Assembly (NCBI RefSeq): GCF_905475345.1
Contig: NC_066610.1
Span: 2,189,886 to 2,253,885, forward strand
Source of the DNA: Vespula vulgaris
Taxonomy: Eukaryota > Arthropoda > Insecta > Hymenoptera > Vespidae
Length of the DNA stretch: 64,000 bases
Direction: 5' to 3'
Shown here: positions 11,301-23,065 of the stretch, in pieces
Layout: each line of letters opens with the position of its first letter
Numbering within the stretch: position 1 is the stretch's first letter
The notes under the pieces: model-generated
The model's database searches: none
Told to the model about the DNA's origin: nothing
The model's input: the letters and a program-made list of their open reading frames with translations, nothing else
Program-made: the position numbers and the translations under genes

Positions 11301-13951
11301 TGTTGGTAATAATTGACCTAGAAAAAAGTATAAATAACGATAAATCATAAGATATTCGTAATGTTTAGATTATTATAAATGTTTTACATAATACGTACTT
11401 ATAAAACCCTTTATACCAAGACTTTCAATTTCTGTATAAACTAATAGTCTACTATAAGTCTCAACTAGAGCCGGTGCCAAGGCCATATTACTTTTTGATT
11501 GTGCTAGTTTGATAACATGAGTGACAATACTATGAATCAAACTCATCTTAGAATGTACAGTCAGTGAATCTAGTATTGACATAGAAAGAGGAGTAGTTGG
11601 ACCACTTGCCAAAGCAGCATTATTTTGTAATGTTTGTAAAGGCTGTTGCTGTTGACCCTATTTAATTCAAAATAATTTTGTGAAATATAGATAAAAATGA
11701 TAAAAATGTAAAATATAAATAGATAAAAATATAATTTACCTTTGGATTTCCTAATATAGTATCAACTAATGCTGCCATTGGTCTACTGAAATATTCTTGA
11801 TTTGTTGAATAAGCATTGCACAATAAAGCAATGCGATAATCTAAACCCATACAAAGAGATGTATTTGGCATAACTAAATGCTGCAAAAACCTAAAACAAA
11901 AGTCAGAATATAATATATATATATATATAAATATATATGTACAATGCTATAATTATTTAAACTACTTAATCATTTCCTTACTCATGATGAATTTTTAATG
12001 TATGTGGAATAGGTCTATGAATATTCGAATGTTCAATTTGAGCCTTTTTAAGTAAATGCATCCATATACATATTATAGCCATTTGATGAGTACAAAGTGC
12101 TTGAGTACAATCTGGAAGAGGTAGAGGTTCTTTCTCTGGATACAGTAGATCGTATAACTTCAATACAGGTAAAAAATTTGAAAGCTGAAAATATTTAGAG
12201 TGTTTATTATGTATTAATAAATTGTTTGGTATGTTTTTACTTACTGGGTTCCGTTGAATACTTCCAGAAATGAATTGTAATAAAACCCACATCAAGTGAT
12301 CTCTTCCTTTTCTTAATTCTCTACCAGCCAACTAGATAAATATTTATATAATATTATAATTTATATATGTACACACATATATATATATATAAAACATAAA
12401 AAATGTATCATTAATTAATTATACCTTATCATGTATTGCCATTACAAGACTTGGAAAAGATGCAAATTGGAAAAGTACAAAATAAATTAATTGAGATGAA
12501 AGGTGTAACCACACCCAATGATTAGCAACAGTCCCATCTGTTCCTTCTGCTGGTAAAGGATCATTTTCAGATCTTTCCATAGCCAAAATAACAAGTTCTA
12601 CTAACTGCTCTTCTAATACTATACATCGTTGTTTATGCTATAAATAATGGATAAATATTTATTACGCATTGTTTATTTTTTATTTTAATTTTTTTTTCTT
12701 TTTTTTTTTCTTTAATTATAGTTGCTATACATGCATACATACTTGTTTCTGAAGACCAAGCATGGAGCATACCATATCTCTACTATAAGGTTGTTCTAAA
12801 ACATATCTCAATAACTCAGTTTGAGGTTTCAATAAATCTTGATCATATGGAAGATTTCCTTTCAATGAAAACTTTAATGTAGTAGGATCTAATAACCAAG
12901 GGTTTATTAAATGATCAGCATAACCTGTATGTTCCACAACTGGTAACATTTTTGAATGTCCCACAATAGAAACCATTTGTGCTGTAGTTCGAAAACTTTC
13001 CACAAAATTTGATAATAGTTTTGCTAGTTTCTGTAACAAATACTTATAAAATATCTATATATTGTTTAAGTTTACAATACTTTTTACTTACCCAGTGTGG
13101 CCAATTTTTATGATCTGGATAAGCTTTTTGAATTTCATTAACAATAAAATATCCTGGTAACAAACAAGCATTTCTATCAAAAATATATTCAATAACATTT
13201 TCTAAAGCTTTTAATTGTGGTTGAATAGATGCATTTAACCTTGCAGGTATTGTTTGAGCTTTTTCTATACAACCCTGTAATAATGTACATAGATAAATTG
13301 AATTTATATATACAAATAATTATATTAATATTATATTAATATAATAATATTTACTTTCATTATTTCTCTGACTCCTTTGTAATCTACTCCACCAATAATA
13401 TGTCGAATAAGAAGGAAACATTCCACCCAAAAATCTTCTAATTGGTATTGTAATTTATCACAGTTAAGTATACATTCGCATACTAATCTGTAATATTATT
13501 AGATTTATATATATATATATGTTTTAAATATAATAGATAAGTAAATATTTCAATTTTTAAATCACCTCGCTGGTAAAACATTTGATGAAACCAGATTCTC
13601 GAGTAATGACAATAATAATTGCAAACGTCTGTGATTTGTCATAGCAGCTGCTGTTGTAAGAAATTGACGTATTGCATTTTCTTGTTGTTCAACTGTCAGA
13701 TCAGTCATTGCAGTTGTTAATTCTGATTGCCATGTTGATATTTTGTCTTTTTCATTGTTAGGATTATGTACAAGTACACAACTGAATGCTTCCTCTATAG
13801 CTTCAACTTTCTATACATATGTCAAGATTATTTTAATAATAGAAATAATTTTTTTCATTATATATATTTATAGTAAAAAACTACTTCATAAAACAAAAAT
13901 ACTTACTAAAATATCGTTTACTATATTCGCTATTTGTGTATCACTGCCCAT
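8306..13951 (-). CDS. MED23: Mediator complex subunit 23
   Basis: Tail-module subunit of the nuclear Mediator complex, which relays signals from activators such as Elk1-type factors to RNA polymerase II. About 17 exons can be read on the minus strand from the start MGSDTQIANIVNDIL at 13951. Strong family blocks include AHALYVTCVELMAVPVAPNL (about 9250), YSYMLALAHSIWHHAGAGQ (about 8900), and the C-terminal MDPVCDLLYHIKYMF and LRPALQMRLRFIAHL. The last exon is easily missed: an exon ending at 8545 with donor GTATCC joins to 8444-8306, replacing a premature stop at 8532 with the conserved end of the protein. The expected size of about 1,300-1,400 residues fits. The internal exon boundaries were not all refined. 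Confidence 0.93.
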
Positions 13952-14436
13952 CTTTACTTAAAATATTTTGTTTCTATATTAAAAAAAGAAAATAAACTAA
14001 TACTTTCAATACTTATATCACTAAAAAAAATATAAAATAATCCTGCATTATTACAAATTAAAACTCTCTAATAATATATTCATAATTACAATGTTACAAA
14101 TACTTCGTATTATCGTCATATCCACATAACCATATTCACGATATTGTTGGCTATTTGTAAATATGGAAGATGCATTTACACGTGAGAAGAATATAACCAA
14201 GTATAATGTAAAATACAGTCGATAGAGGCGCTATTGTTACTATTGCCATTTGCAGAACACCTGTTGTTACTTACGTGTATTGGATATGAATAAAAAATTC
14301 GATAATTATTTGAATGAAATATATCTTTTTATTATTATTATTTTTTACATTTAATATTACTAAATACAAATAATTTCAAAATCATAAAATCATTAATGGA
14401 GGAATAAAACTTGTACATTTCCTAACATTTAACATT
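13952..14436. promoter_or_regulatory. MED23 upstream region and Spc24-like 3' end
   Basis: About 485 bp between the MED23 start codon and the stop of the next minus-strand gene. It must hold the MED23 promoter and the 3' UTR of the Spc24-like gene. A GAGGCGCTATTG block near 14225 is the only less AT-rich part. No other gene was seen. Confidence 0.45.
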
Positions 14437-15365
14437 TTATTCATTTGTGTTAGAACTTTTTTTATTTTCATTTAATTTATTTTCAACAGATAGATAAATT
14501 TCATGCCATAAAAGACTGGATAATTCTTCAGAATCCTTTTCATCTTTAGCAAAATTAAAATAATGGATATAATCACTTTTGTTGGATACATCTGATACGA
14601 TGATCAAGGAGAAATGATTTAAAGATATAAAACAAATTATCATTTAATAATAAAAAAGGATACATCCTACTATGTTCTCTTTTAGACTACTATAATCCCA
14701 ATGTACACCAGTCCATTCTTTATACATACGAAGCTTTTTCCTGCAAGATATAAATTTTATGTTAAGGTAATTATATTTATTTATTATTATTTATGAATAC
14801 TAGCTACATGCCTTCCTGTCTCTAACAATAACTGATCTTGCTGGTTTGGTTTAGTATTTTTAAAAAGATTTCTCTTGATCTGTAAATTTTGATTCTCTTC
14901 TACAAATTTATTGTATTCTGCTTTTAATTCAGCCTGAGAACATTAATTATATATATATAAGTGTATATACATATTTACACCTGTATGAAATAATATACAT
15001 TATATAATATAAAAGAAATATAATTCATTAAACTCACAAAATGTTCATTATGTTTCGACAATTCTTTGTTTTTTTGTTCTAAAACTTGTTGTTCAATATC
15101 AATATCTTCTTTTATCATTACCAATTCAGACATCAATTTTTCAAGTTTTTCTTCATTTTCTAAAAAGAAAAAATACAAGAATTGGAAAAAAGTATTTAAA
15201 AAAAAAGAAAAAAAAATCTTTGAACAAATAACATTTACCTTTTAATTGTTGATCTTGTTCATGTATAACCTGATTTATTTTCTTTCCACGTTTATTCATA
15301 ATCTCTTCAAGTTGTGTTATAGTGATACTCGAATATTTATTTTGTAAATTTTTTATTTCATCCAT
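14437..15365 (-). CDS. Kinetochore protein Spc24-like
   Basis: Probable subunit of the Ndc80 complex, which ties kinetochores to spindle microtubules; Spc24 pairs with Spc25 at the centromere end. Five exons (15365-15239, 15159-15038, 14933-14812, 14740-14664, 14591-14437) join to 603 bases, 200 residues, close to the 197 of human SPC24. Residues 1 to about 125 are a charged helical coiled coil (LEKLMSELVMIKEDIDIEQQ and onward). The C-terminal globular part has the pattern HWDYSSLKENIVGY, then IHYFNF and LSSLLWHEIYLSVE, matching the Spc24 layout W-D-Y, hydrophobic-G, LW near the end. The last intron looks U12-type (GTATCCTTT donor). The third intron needs a GC donor (AAG/GCATGT), or a shifted GT donor plus acceptor that changes one residue net. 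Another small coiled-coil kinetochore subunit is the main alternative. Confidence 0.62.
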
Positions 15366-16310
15366 GATTATTTATTTGATAATTTATTTAATAAAATTAA
15401 TACGAATTTTCCGAATTCGTTTAAATTTAAAAATAATTTTTCTTTAACACAGTGTTGCCAATTTTTAACAACTCTACTGTTAGATTTGTAAATAATCATA
15501 GCGATTGGTTAGTGAAAGAAATATTATGATTGGCTTGTTGTTTGCTTGTGAATGAATATGATTGGTTTAATCTCATTGCATGCGAACATTAATAATAAAT
15601 ATATTAATATTTTTCATTGTAGAATATATTTAGAATCGGTATTAGCGATAACACAAGTACAGAAAGAAAAATTCGACTTCATGAAAAGAGAACCTTCATA
15701 ATGCATTAATGGCCGCAAATAGATAACTAGAAACAATAGATAATACTTTCACTTTCTTGTACAAGTTTATTTTAGAAAATTGTAGTGATTAAGAGTGATC
15801 ATGCTGTGCTGAATTTGATTTAACATTTAAATTGTACATATATAATTGTTATTATGAGATTCTTATCGTATTATTTAACATAAGAATCTAATCTCTTCAT
15901 TTGATCGTATTTTTTTCTTATAAACAAATATATCACATAATGATAATATAAAAAAAAAACTTTATAAGATTATCATGTAACTTGTATTTATTAAATAGAT
16001 AATTATTTTCTCCGCAATATATAGTTTTCTACTTTATATGACGAAGAAAATATATTTTTAATTATAAATGACCGATTATATTTATATTGCTAAAAAGTTA
16101 TTGTAAATATAACGAGATTTTTAAGAAGCAAAAGTTGTGATGAAGTCGGATCTATAATTTTTCATAATATTCAACAGATAATAGGTATGGAATATTTTTG
16201 TTATTGATTTTTATGTTTCTTATACTGATTGATGAATCATACATGAATTTTATTACAGAAAAGAATCTTACAATTAAAGGTCTTCTTAAGTTTGTAATAT
16301 AACAATTACA
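15366..16310. promoter_or_regulatory. Divergent promoter, Spc24-like / TECPR1, with three CCAAT boxes
   Basis: Three ATTGG cores (CCAAT on the minus strand) lie at 15504-15508, 15529-15533 and 15561-15565, spaced 25 and 32 bases, 140-200 bases upstream of the Spc24-like start. Such spaced CCAAT arrays bind NF-Y and are typical of G2/M genes, which fits a kinetochore protein. The rest (to 16310) is AT-rich and should carry the 5' UTR of TECPR1, probably with an intron ending just before 16260. Confidence 0.55.
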
Positions 16311-19300
16311 ATGCCTAGTTCTTATTTATATGCTATAAATAATGAAGGACGTGTGTTTGGTTTATCAACATCTGGGACTATGTGGCGTGAATTTATGTAT
16401 TTAGGTCTTGAATTTAAACAGCTTTCGGCCGTACCTCATTTTATGTGGGCAATTGGCGGTGATCGCCAAGTTTATGTTCATGTTCATGGCTTAGACATAC
16501 CTATAAGAATTAAGGAGGAAACTTATGAAAATGAGGTATATTATAAAATAAACTTTTTATGTGTTTAAATGTAAATCTTATTCTTTGTTACTTTTAATAC
16601 AATTATAGCGCTGGCTTCCCTTAGAAGGATTTAGTGGACGATTATTACCTACAGATAGATATAATTTTTCTAATCAAGATGGTACTGTTGATCGTAGTCG
16701 AGATAAAGTTAAACTTCCATCTATGGCTTGGCAATGGGAAGGAGATTGGCACATAGAAACAACGTTGGATGGTCAACCATTAGATCATGATGTAAATATA
16801 TCTACATGCTATATAAATAAAAAAGTGAAAAATTTTAAATAACTAATATTGTAAAGGTACTAAAATACCTTTCTTATGTAAATATTTTCTTCTTTTATTT
16901 AGTCTCATATTCTTCTGTCAGTTCATCCATTTTTTTTTTTTTATTATATTAGAAAAATATATATATAACAAAATTATATACATACATATTCATCAATTTA
17001 ATTATTGTTTTAATTACGTAAAGGATTGGCTACCATTAATATTGTTTTCTTTTTCTTTATTATGATTATATCTTACAAATTTTTATTTACATGTAGATTT
17101 TTTATCAATCGTCCACAACAAGACAAAGAGTTATGATCACAGAGAATCTGATGTTTTGGTAGGGCTGGACATATGCAGTTGATTTTCCAGCAACATATTC
17201 AGCGAAAAAACAATGGAAGTCTTGTGTCAGAAGGCGCAAATGGGTCCGATATAGAAGATACAGTGCTATGAACTCATGGTGTGCTATTGCACCGCTTCAC
17301 AAAGATCCAACCAAAGTAATGATTTTTAATATATACTCAATCATAAACTTGTAAACACATTTATGTAGATTTTTTTCAAAATGCGTAGGAACCATTTATC
17401 GATGTAGCTGTTGGTGGAAATCAAATGCCTGGTGGTAATCCTGGTGGTCTAGTAGTTTGGGCAGTAACAGCTCATGGAAGGGTATATAATTTTGAAAAAA
17501 AAATATTTTTAATTTTAAAAGTATAATCACACACATACAGGATTGAATATCTATCCTCTTATAGGTGATGTTCCGTGTGGGAACAAGTACAACTTGCCCC
17601 GAAGGCCAAAGATGGAGTTCTATTAAATTAAATAATGGACACGAGGTCTGTCAAATTAGTGTAGGAGTAACAGGTCTTGTTTGGGCAACTCTCTTAGCTG
17701 GGAAAGCTATAATTCGTACTGGAATTACTAGAGAGAATCCAATGGGTGATGATTGGACAGAAGTAGAACCACCACAGAAAGATTTAAGATTAATACAAGT
17801 TAGTGTAGGTACGGATGCTGTGTGGGCAGTTACACACGATGGTAACGTTTGGTTCCGAAAAGGTATCAAAGGTGAGATGAGTGGCGTATGCGAACAATTA
17901 GCAGCTGGAACTGGATGGGTCGAAATGTTAAGTAAAATGGCATTGGTGTCCGTTGCTCCAAACGATCAGGTTTGGGCTATCGGCTACGAAGACAGATGTC
18001 TGTATTATCGTATGGGTATAACACGGTCAGAATTAACAGGGAAAAAATGGAGATTAATTAACGCTCCTCTTCAATTAAGTAGAGCCAGTAGCAATGCGAG
18101 TTTATCTTCGAGTAATAGACACAGTATGTGTGGTACACCACAACAACAACGTCATCAAAGTTGGAGCTCTTTAAATCGACCTCATAGTACCAGCGAAGGA
18201 ACGACATTGGTTAGAGAATGGGAAGAACAATCACGATCAGCACCAACGCCAACATCTTTGAAATTATGGCAACGTACTAATGATGCTGCGGTTACTAAAA
18301 ATTCTCAACAAACATCTTGCCAGGATATATATACTACAGAAGAGAAAAAACGATCCGCAAACTCTTTAAATATGAGTGACTTCGCAGAAACAAATGTCGC
18401 GAACATAACTATATCAAATGAGTCATTAACTAAAACTGGAGAATCTATAGTTGTCTCTGGTAAAGGTATGAGCAGTACGGTCAAGGTTAATCCAGCCGCT
18501 TGGAGTCCTGTACATTCCGTTGGCTCTATGGTTGGTATAGAAGCACATCCAGAAACAGATGGGAGTATTTTTGATCCTGATTTAACTGGCGATTCTGGTG
18601 TATATGGAGAAGACGAAAGTGCGGCAATAGTTTATTGGGCTGAATGTGATCCATCATGGTACAAAGTAGAAGCCGGCGCATGTTACATGGATCCATTGAA
18701 CCCTCCAAAATGGATTTCAGATATTAATGGTGTAACACACGGAGAAATTGCTGAACCATGGAGGATATACATCTTGGAGGAGTTGAAAAATAGATTGAAA
18801 GGAATAGATTTAGATTTATCAAAATACGAGAAAGCCATAGAAAAATCATCTTGGGTTAAAAATGGCGATGCAAGATGTAAAGTGAAAGGTAGTAACATGT
18901 ATCAAGATTGTATTATTGAATTAGAATGGATAAGTAGCGATAGTGGATCGCTAGATTCTGGGACATTAACAATATTAAATTCCGACGGTGCTACAATTCT
19001 AATGCAATTCCCAATATCTGAGATTACTTGTGTTATTTGCTGCAGTGAACCAGGCAATCCACGTATAGCGATTCATACCCCAAAATTAATACGCTCTAAA
19101 GTTCTTACGTTACAATTTCTAAGCGACGCAGATATGGAAGAATGGCTGGCACATTTAACTTCTGTGTCTTGCCAGACAAATAATATTTATGGAAAGCCAA
19201 GTCCTAATTCAATTTGGATCACCAATGCACTAGGAGATGTTTATGTGTACGATCCTGCAATAACAGAGGAAAATCAATTTTGTGAAGACGTTTATGTTCA

Positions 19301-21473
19301 AGAATTAGACGCTGCTGGGAAAGATTTACCATTTGAAAGTATTTTACAAAATAGTTTTGGATATGGGAGTTCGTTAAGAATAACAGTATGTATACACGAC
19401 GATGCCGACAGACTTTCATTTAATTTAGTATGTTACACTACGACATCGTTAAAACAAAAAGGCATAACAGATTGTCATGACGTGGCATTGCATTTTAATC
19501 CACGACTTAAAGAAAATCTAATAATAAGAAACACTTATCAAAGTGGACAATGGGGCGACGAAGAAAGGAACGGTGGCAGTCCATTAAAACCAGGCTCTGA
19601 TTTTATATTAAATATTGTTTGCGAAGAACGAGGATATAGAATTTTTATCGATGACACAGAATATACATTTTACAGTCATCGAATACCACCACAAAATATT
19701 ACACATCTACGTATTAAAGGATTAATGACGTTGTGTAGTGTTCTATACAAATCTAGGTCAATTATTATCGAACCGATAACAATGTTCTGGAGACAAATGG
19801 GTGGACATTTAAAAAAAGTTGAAACATGTTCTGTTGGAGTTACATGGGGTATAGGATATGATAATACTGCTTGGGTATATACTAATGGTTGGGGAGGAAC
19901 TTTTTTGAAAGGATCTGGAACTAGTAATACTGGAATAAATACGATGATAGATACACATAATTATTTTGTCTATGAAAATCAACGTTGGAACCCAGTAACA
20001 GGATATACTTCTCATGGTCTTCCTACGGATCGTTATATGTGGAGCGATGTAACAGGTCGTCATAAACGAACTCGGGAACATACTAAATTATTATCAGTGC
20101 ATTGGCAATGGGTAAAATATATATTACATAATTATTAATACACACACACACATATATATATATATATTTCTCTAAAATGAATAATAATATAATTATCTTA
20201 ATGAAAGATATCCGACTGGATTACTGATTTTCATACTCCCGGAGGTGTGGACAGAGATGGATGGCAATATGCCACAGATTTTCCATCGCAATATCATGGA
20301 AAGAAACAATTTACTGATTATGTACGAAGAAGAAGATGGTATAGAAAATGTCAACTTACTACCAGTGGTCCTTGGCAAGAGCTTGGAAATACAAAACTAA
20401 TTGACGTTTCTTTATATGTATGAATCAACATTTAAATTTACAATGTAAATATTAATCGTCTCTAAATAAAGTCTTAATCATTTTTCATAATACTTTTACA
20501 GACAGCTAGTAAACCTGGTGAAGATTCTCTCATACATGTTTGGGCGGTAGCATCTAACGGTGAAGCTCTATTTAGAAGAGGTGTTTCTGAATCTTGTCCG
20601 ATGGTAAGAATATTTAAATGTAATGATATTAATACATTTTACAAGAGAGATATTTGTTTTAACATATAGGGTGTATCATGGGAACATATACCAAGCGATC
20701 AACCATTAATAGGTATTTCTTGTGGACCAAATGGACAAGTTTGGGCAGTTGGAAAAAATGGTTCTTCTTATTGGAGACTCGGTGTTACATTGACTAAACC
20801 AGCAGGTATAATATTATTAAATATTAACATGAATTTATGGATAGAATAATTATTAAAACAATACATTTGCATACATATATTAAAGTAAATATATATATAT
20901 ATATATATATATTAGGTCTACAATGGCAAAATGTTGAGCCACCATCGGGAGCTCAATTGAAACAAATCTCAGTTGGAAAAGATGTTGTATGGGCTTTGGA
21001 CAACACAGGTAGATTGTCTGTTCGTCGTGATATACAAGCAAATATTTTCCCGGAGGGAAGCCATTGGCAAACATTGCCGGCAATGCCAAATGATCCTATT
21101 CATATAGGTAAATATAAATTATATATTTTTATATGTATTTATTCCATAATAATATTTACATAAAATAAATGTATACTCGTAGATATCTCAGTTATTAATT
21201 CGAAGCAAGGGTTTAGACATATTTCTGTTGCCAAAGAAGAAGGACAAGTTTGGGCAGTTTCTGGAGCTGGTATAATATGTCGAAGAATTGGTGTAACTAA
21301 CGAAAATCCAGCAGGAACAGGTTGGGCAACTGGTATAGGGGTAAGTCTTGATCAATTTTTTTGTCTTGCAGGATTTTTTTTTTTATATGTAATTAAATAT
21401 AATATCAATAAAATATTAACAGGCAAATTGGCAACATGTAAGCGCTGGAGGTATAATAAATAGAAGAAATTAA
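16311..21473 (+). CDS. TECPR1: Tectonin beta-propeller repeat-containing protein 1
   Basis: Autophagy protein of the lysosome/autophagosome membrane; family members bind the ATG12-ATG5 conjugate and sphingomyelin/phosphoinositide-bearing membranes. Eleven exons (16311-16535, 16609-16791, 17163-17315, 17389-17481, 17565-20111, 20208-20417, 20502-20603, 20670-20805, 20916-21107, 21183-21340, 21423-21473) join to 4,050 bases, 1,349 residues; human is about 1,165. The N-terminus MPSSYLYAINNEGRVFGLST is the first tectonin repeat. Two dysferlin-type motifs are clear: GWTYAVDFPATY with CVRRRKWVRYRRY, and GWQYATDFPSQYHGKK with YVRRRRWYRKC. Tectonin repeats (VWAV, VWGI-type) occur on both sides. A PH-like segment lies near 18860-19190. 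Next comes a galectin-like stretch (about 19300-19770), as in the family. The serine-rich insert at about 18080-18480 accounts for much of the extra length. It ends convergent with the CAT gene. Confidence 0.95.
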
Positions 21474-22758
21474 TTGCTTATAAAAATAATTTTAAAAATA
21501 TCTTTTCATTATATATGTATATATATATATATAATATTATATAGATATATATAATGTAAATGATGAATAGTATGAAAATTTCATACATCGACTACATTCC
21601 ATAAAATACAGGAAAGTATTATTTTTTAAATTAAATTTTTATTAAATTAAGGAAAATTTATATGATTTTTTTCTATTTTTTTTTCCTTTTTTTTTTTTTT
21701 TTACATACATACGCGATAATGATTTATAATCATGTATGAGATAAAACACTCTAAAACATTTTTTATATATTATAGTTGATCGTATTTGTAACATAGATTT
21801 GCTTTTATGCAAATAATGGAAATATGTATAATGACAAATGCAAAATTATTTATTTAAATATTCTTTCAAACCATAGAAACGAAATGTACGTATTTAAGTT
21901 ATAATCATTCTATTTTTACAAACTGTAGGTCTTAGAGAATTAAAAAAAGGGATCAGATTTTGCAACTGGGAAATTCTTAGAACAAAACATAATTCATAAT
22001 ATGAATAATTTAAATATTTTAAAAAATAATATCAATATCACTTAATATATAATCATAATTTTGAACAATTTGTGTGTATGAAAGCAGTATGTATTTTTGA
22101 AAAATTATGCTTATGAATAATAATTTGTGATTATCTTCTATATAATGTACTGCAATAAACACAATAATGCTATCATATTTTAAGATATATTTTTATATTA
22201 TCTAACTCTCTATACACGTTTATATGCATACATATATAGTTTATTAATTATAATATCAATTTTTGAAATGTACATATTGACATTGCAAAATTACAGTATT
22301 AGAATAATATGTTTACATATGGAGTTTTCAATAATGGTTATTAATGATTTAAAAATTAGTATAAACAAGAATTTCAAAATTTTATAACAAATAATAGTAA
22401 AGATTACTCGTAAATAATTAATTATTCATTTAAAATATTAATTTTTTATGCGACTTTTAAAAATAAATTTTGGAAACATTTGGATCTTAGAAATATTCTC
22501 CGGATTTTTTAGAATGATATAATGTCTTAAAAATATCTTATAATATTAAATAATGTCTAAAAATATTCTTATAATACTTAATAATAATTAATTAAAATAT
22601 TTAACGTTTTAACCGTAGCTAATATATCTATATACATATTATGAGTACTTATAATCGGCCACCTTATTATCGCAAAAATGTTCGATTTGTAATAGGAACA
22701 CATGACGATGGTGGAGGTCGTTGAATAAAAGGCGCGAAAATATTACTTAAGCTGATAA

Positions 22759-22834
22759 CGCTAGATGGCGCCAGGAGTGGTAAAAAAACTTTTTTTTTTA
22801 ATAATTTAGTACTTGTCCTTACGCTAGATGGCGC
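22759..22834 (+). promoter_or_regulatory. Two CTCF-like sites in tandem
   Basis: CGCTAGATGGCGCC at 22759-22772 and CGCTAGATGGCGC at 22822-22834 are both on the plus strand, 63 bases apart. Both match the CTCF core (YAGRKGGCRSY; in flies AGRTGGCGCC), the first perfectly. They sit between two convergent genes, a usual place for an insulator. Whether CTCF binds is inference. Confidence 0.5.
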
Positions 22835-22926
22835 AGGTTGGGCAGCCAGTATAGAGGGTAAGTCTTCAAAATTCTAATCGACAGATTTTTATGTACGTAC
22901 TTAAATATAATATCCATAAAATATTT
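22832..22926 (+). pseudogene. Partial duplicate of TECPR1 exon 10 end and following intron
   Basis: CAGGTTGGGCAGCCAGTATA, then GAGGGTAAGTCTT and TAAATATAATATCCATAAAATATT match the source at about 21318-21420, which reads CAGGTTGGGCAACTGGTATA, GGGGTAAGTCTT, and TAAATATAATATCAATAAAATATT. The donor site is preserved, but only about 25 coding bases are present, so this is a fragment rather than a second gene. Confidence 0.7.
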
Positions 22927-23065
22927 TTATATAAATATATCACAATAATCATTGTTATTTTATATAAAATATAATAATCGAAAATATATTAAAAATTAAT
23001 ATATAGACAAGTTTATCCTACTTGTGGCTTTACCTGGCTGTGAAATTGTTTATCTTATCGTATAC

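Larger units (their letters stand above)
21474..23065. other. Convergent intergenic region, TECPR1 / cationic amino acid transporter
   Basis: AT-rich, with no gene. It holds the two 3' UTRs, a broken copy of a TECPR1 exon/intron junction (22832-22926) and two CTCF-like motifs. Confidence 0.6.
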
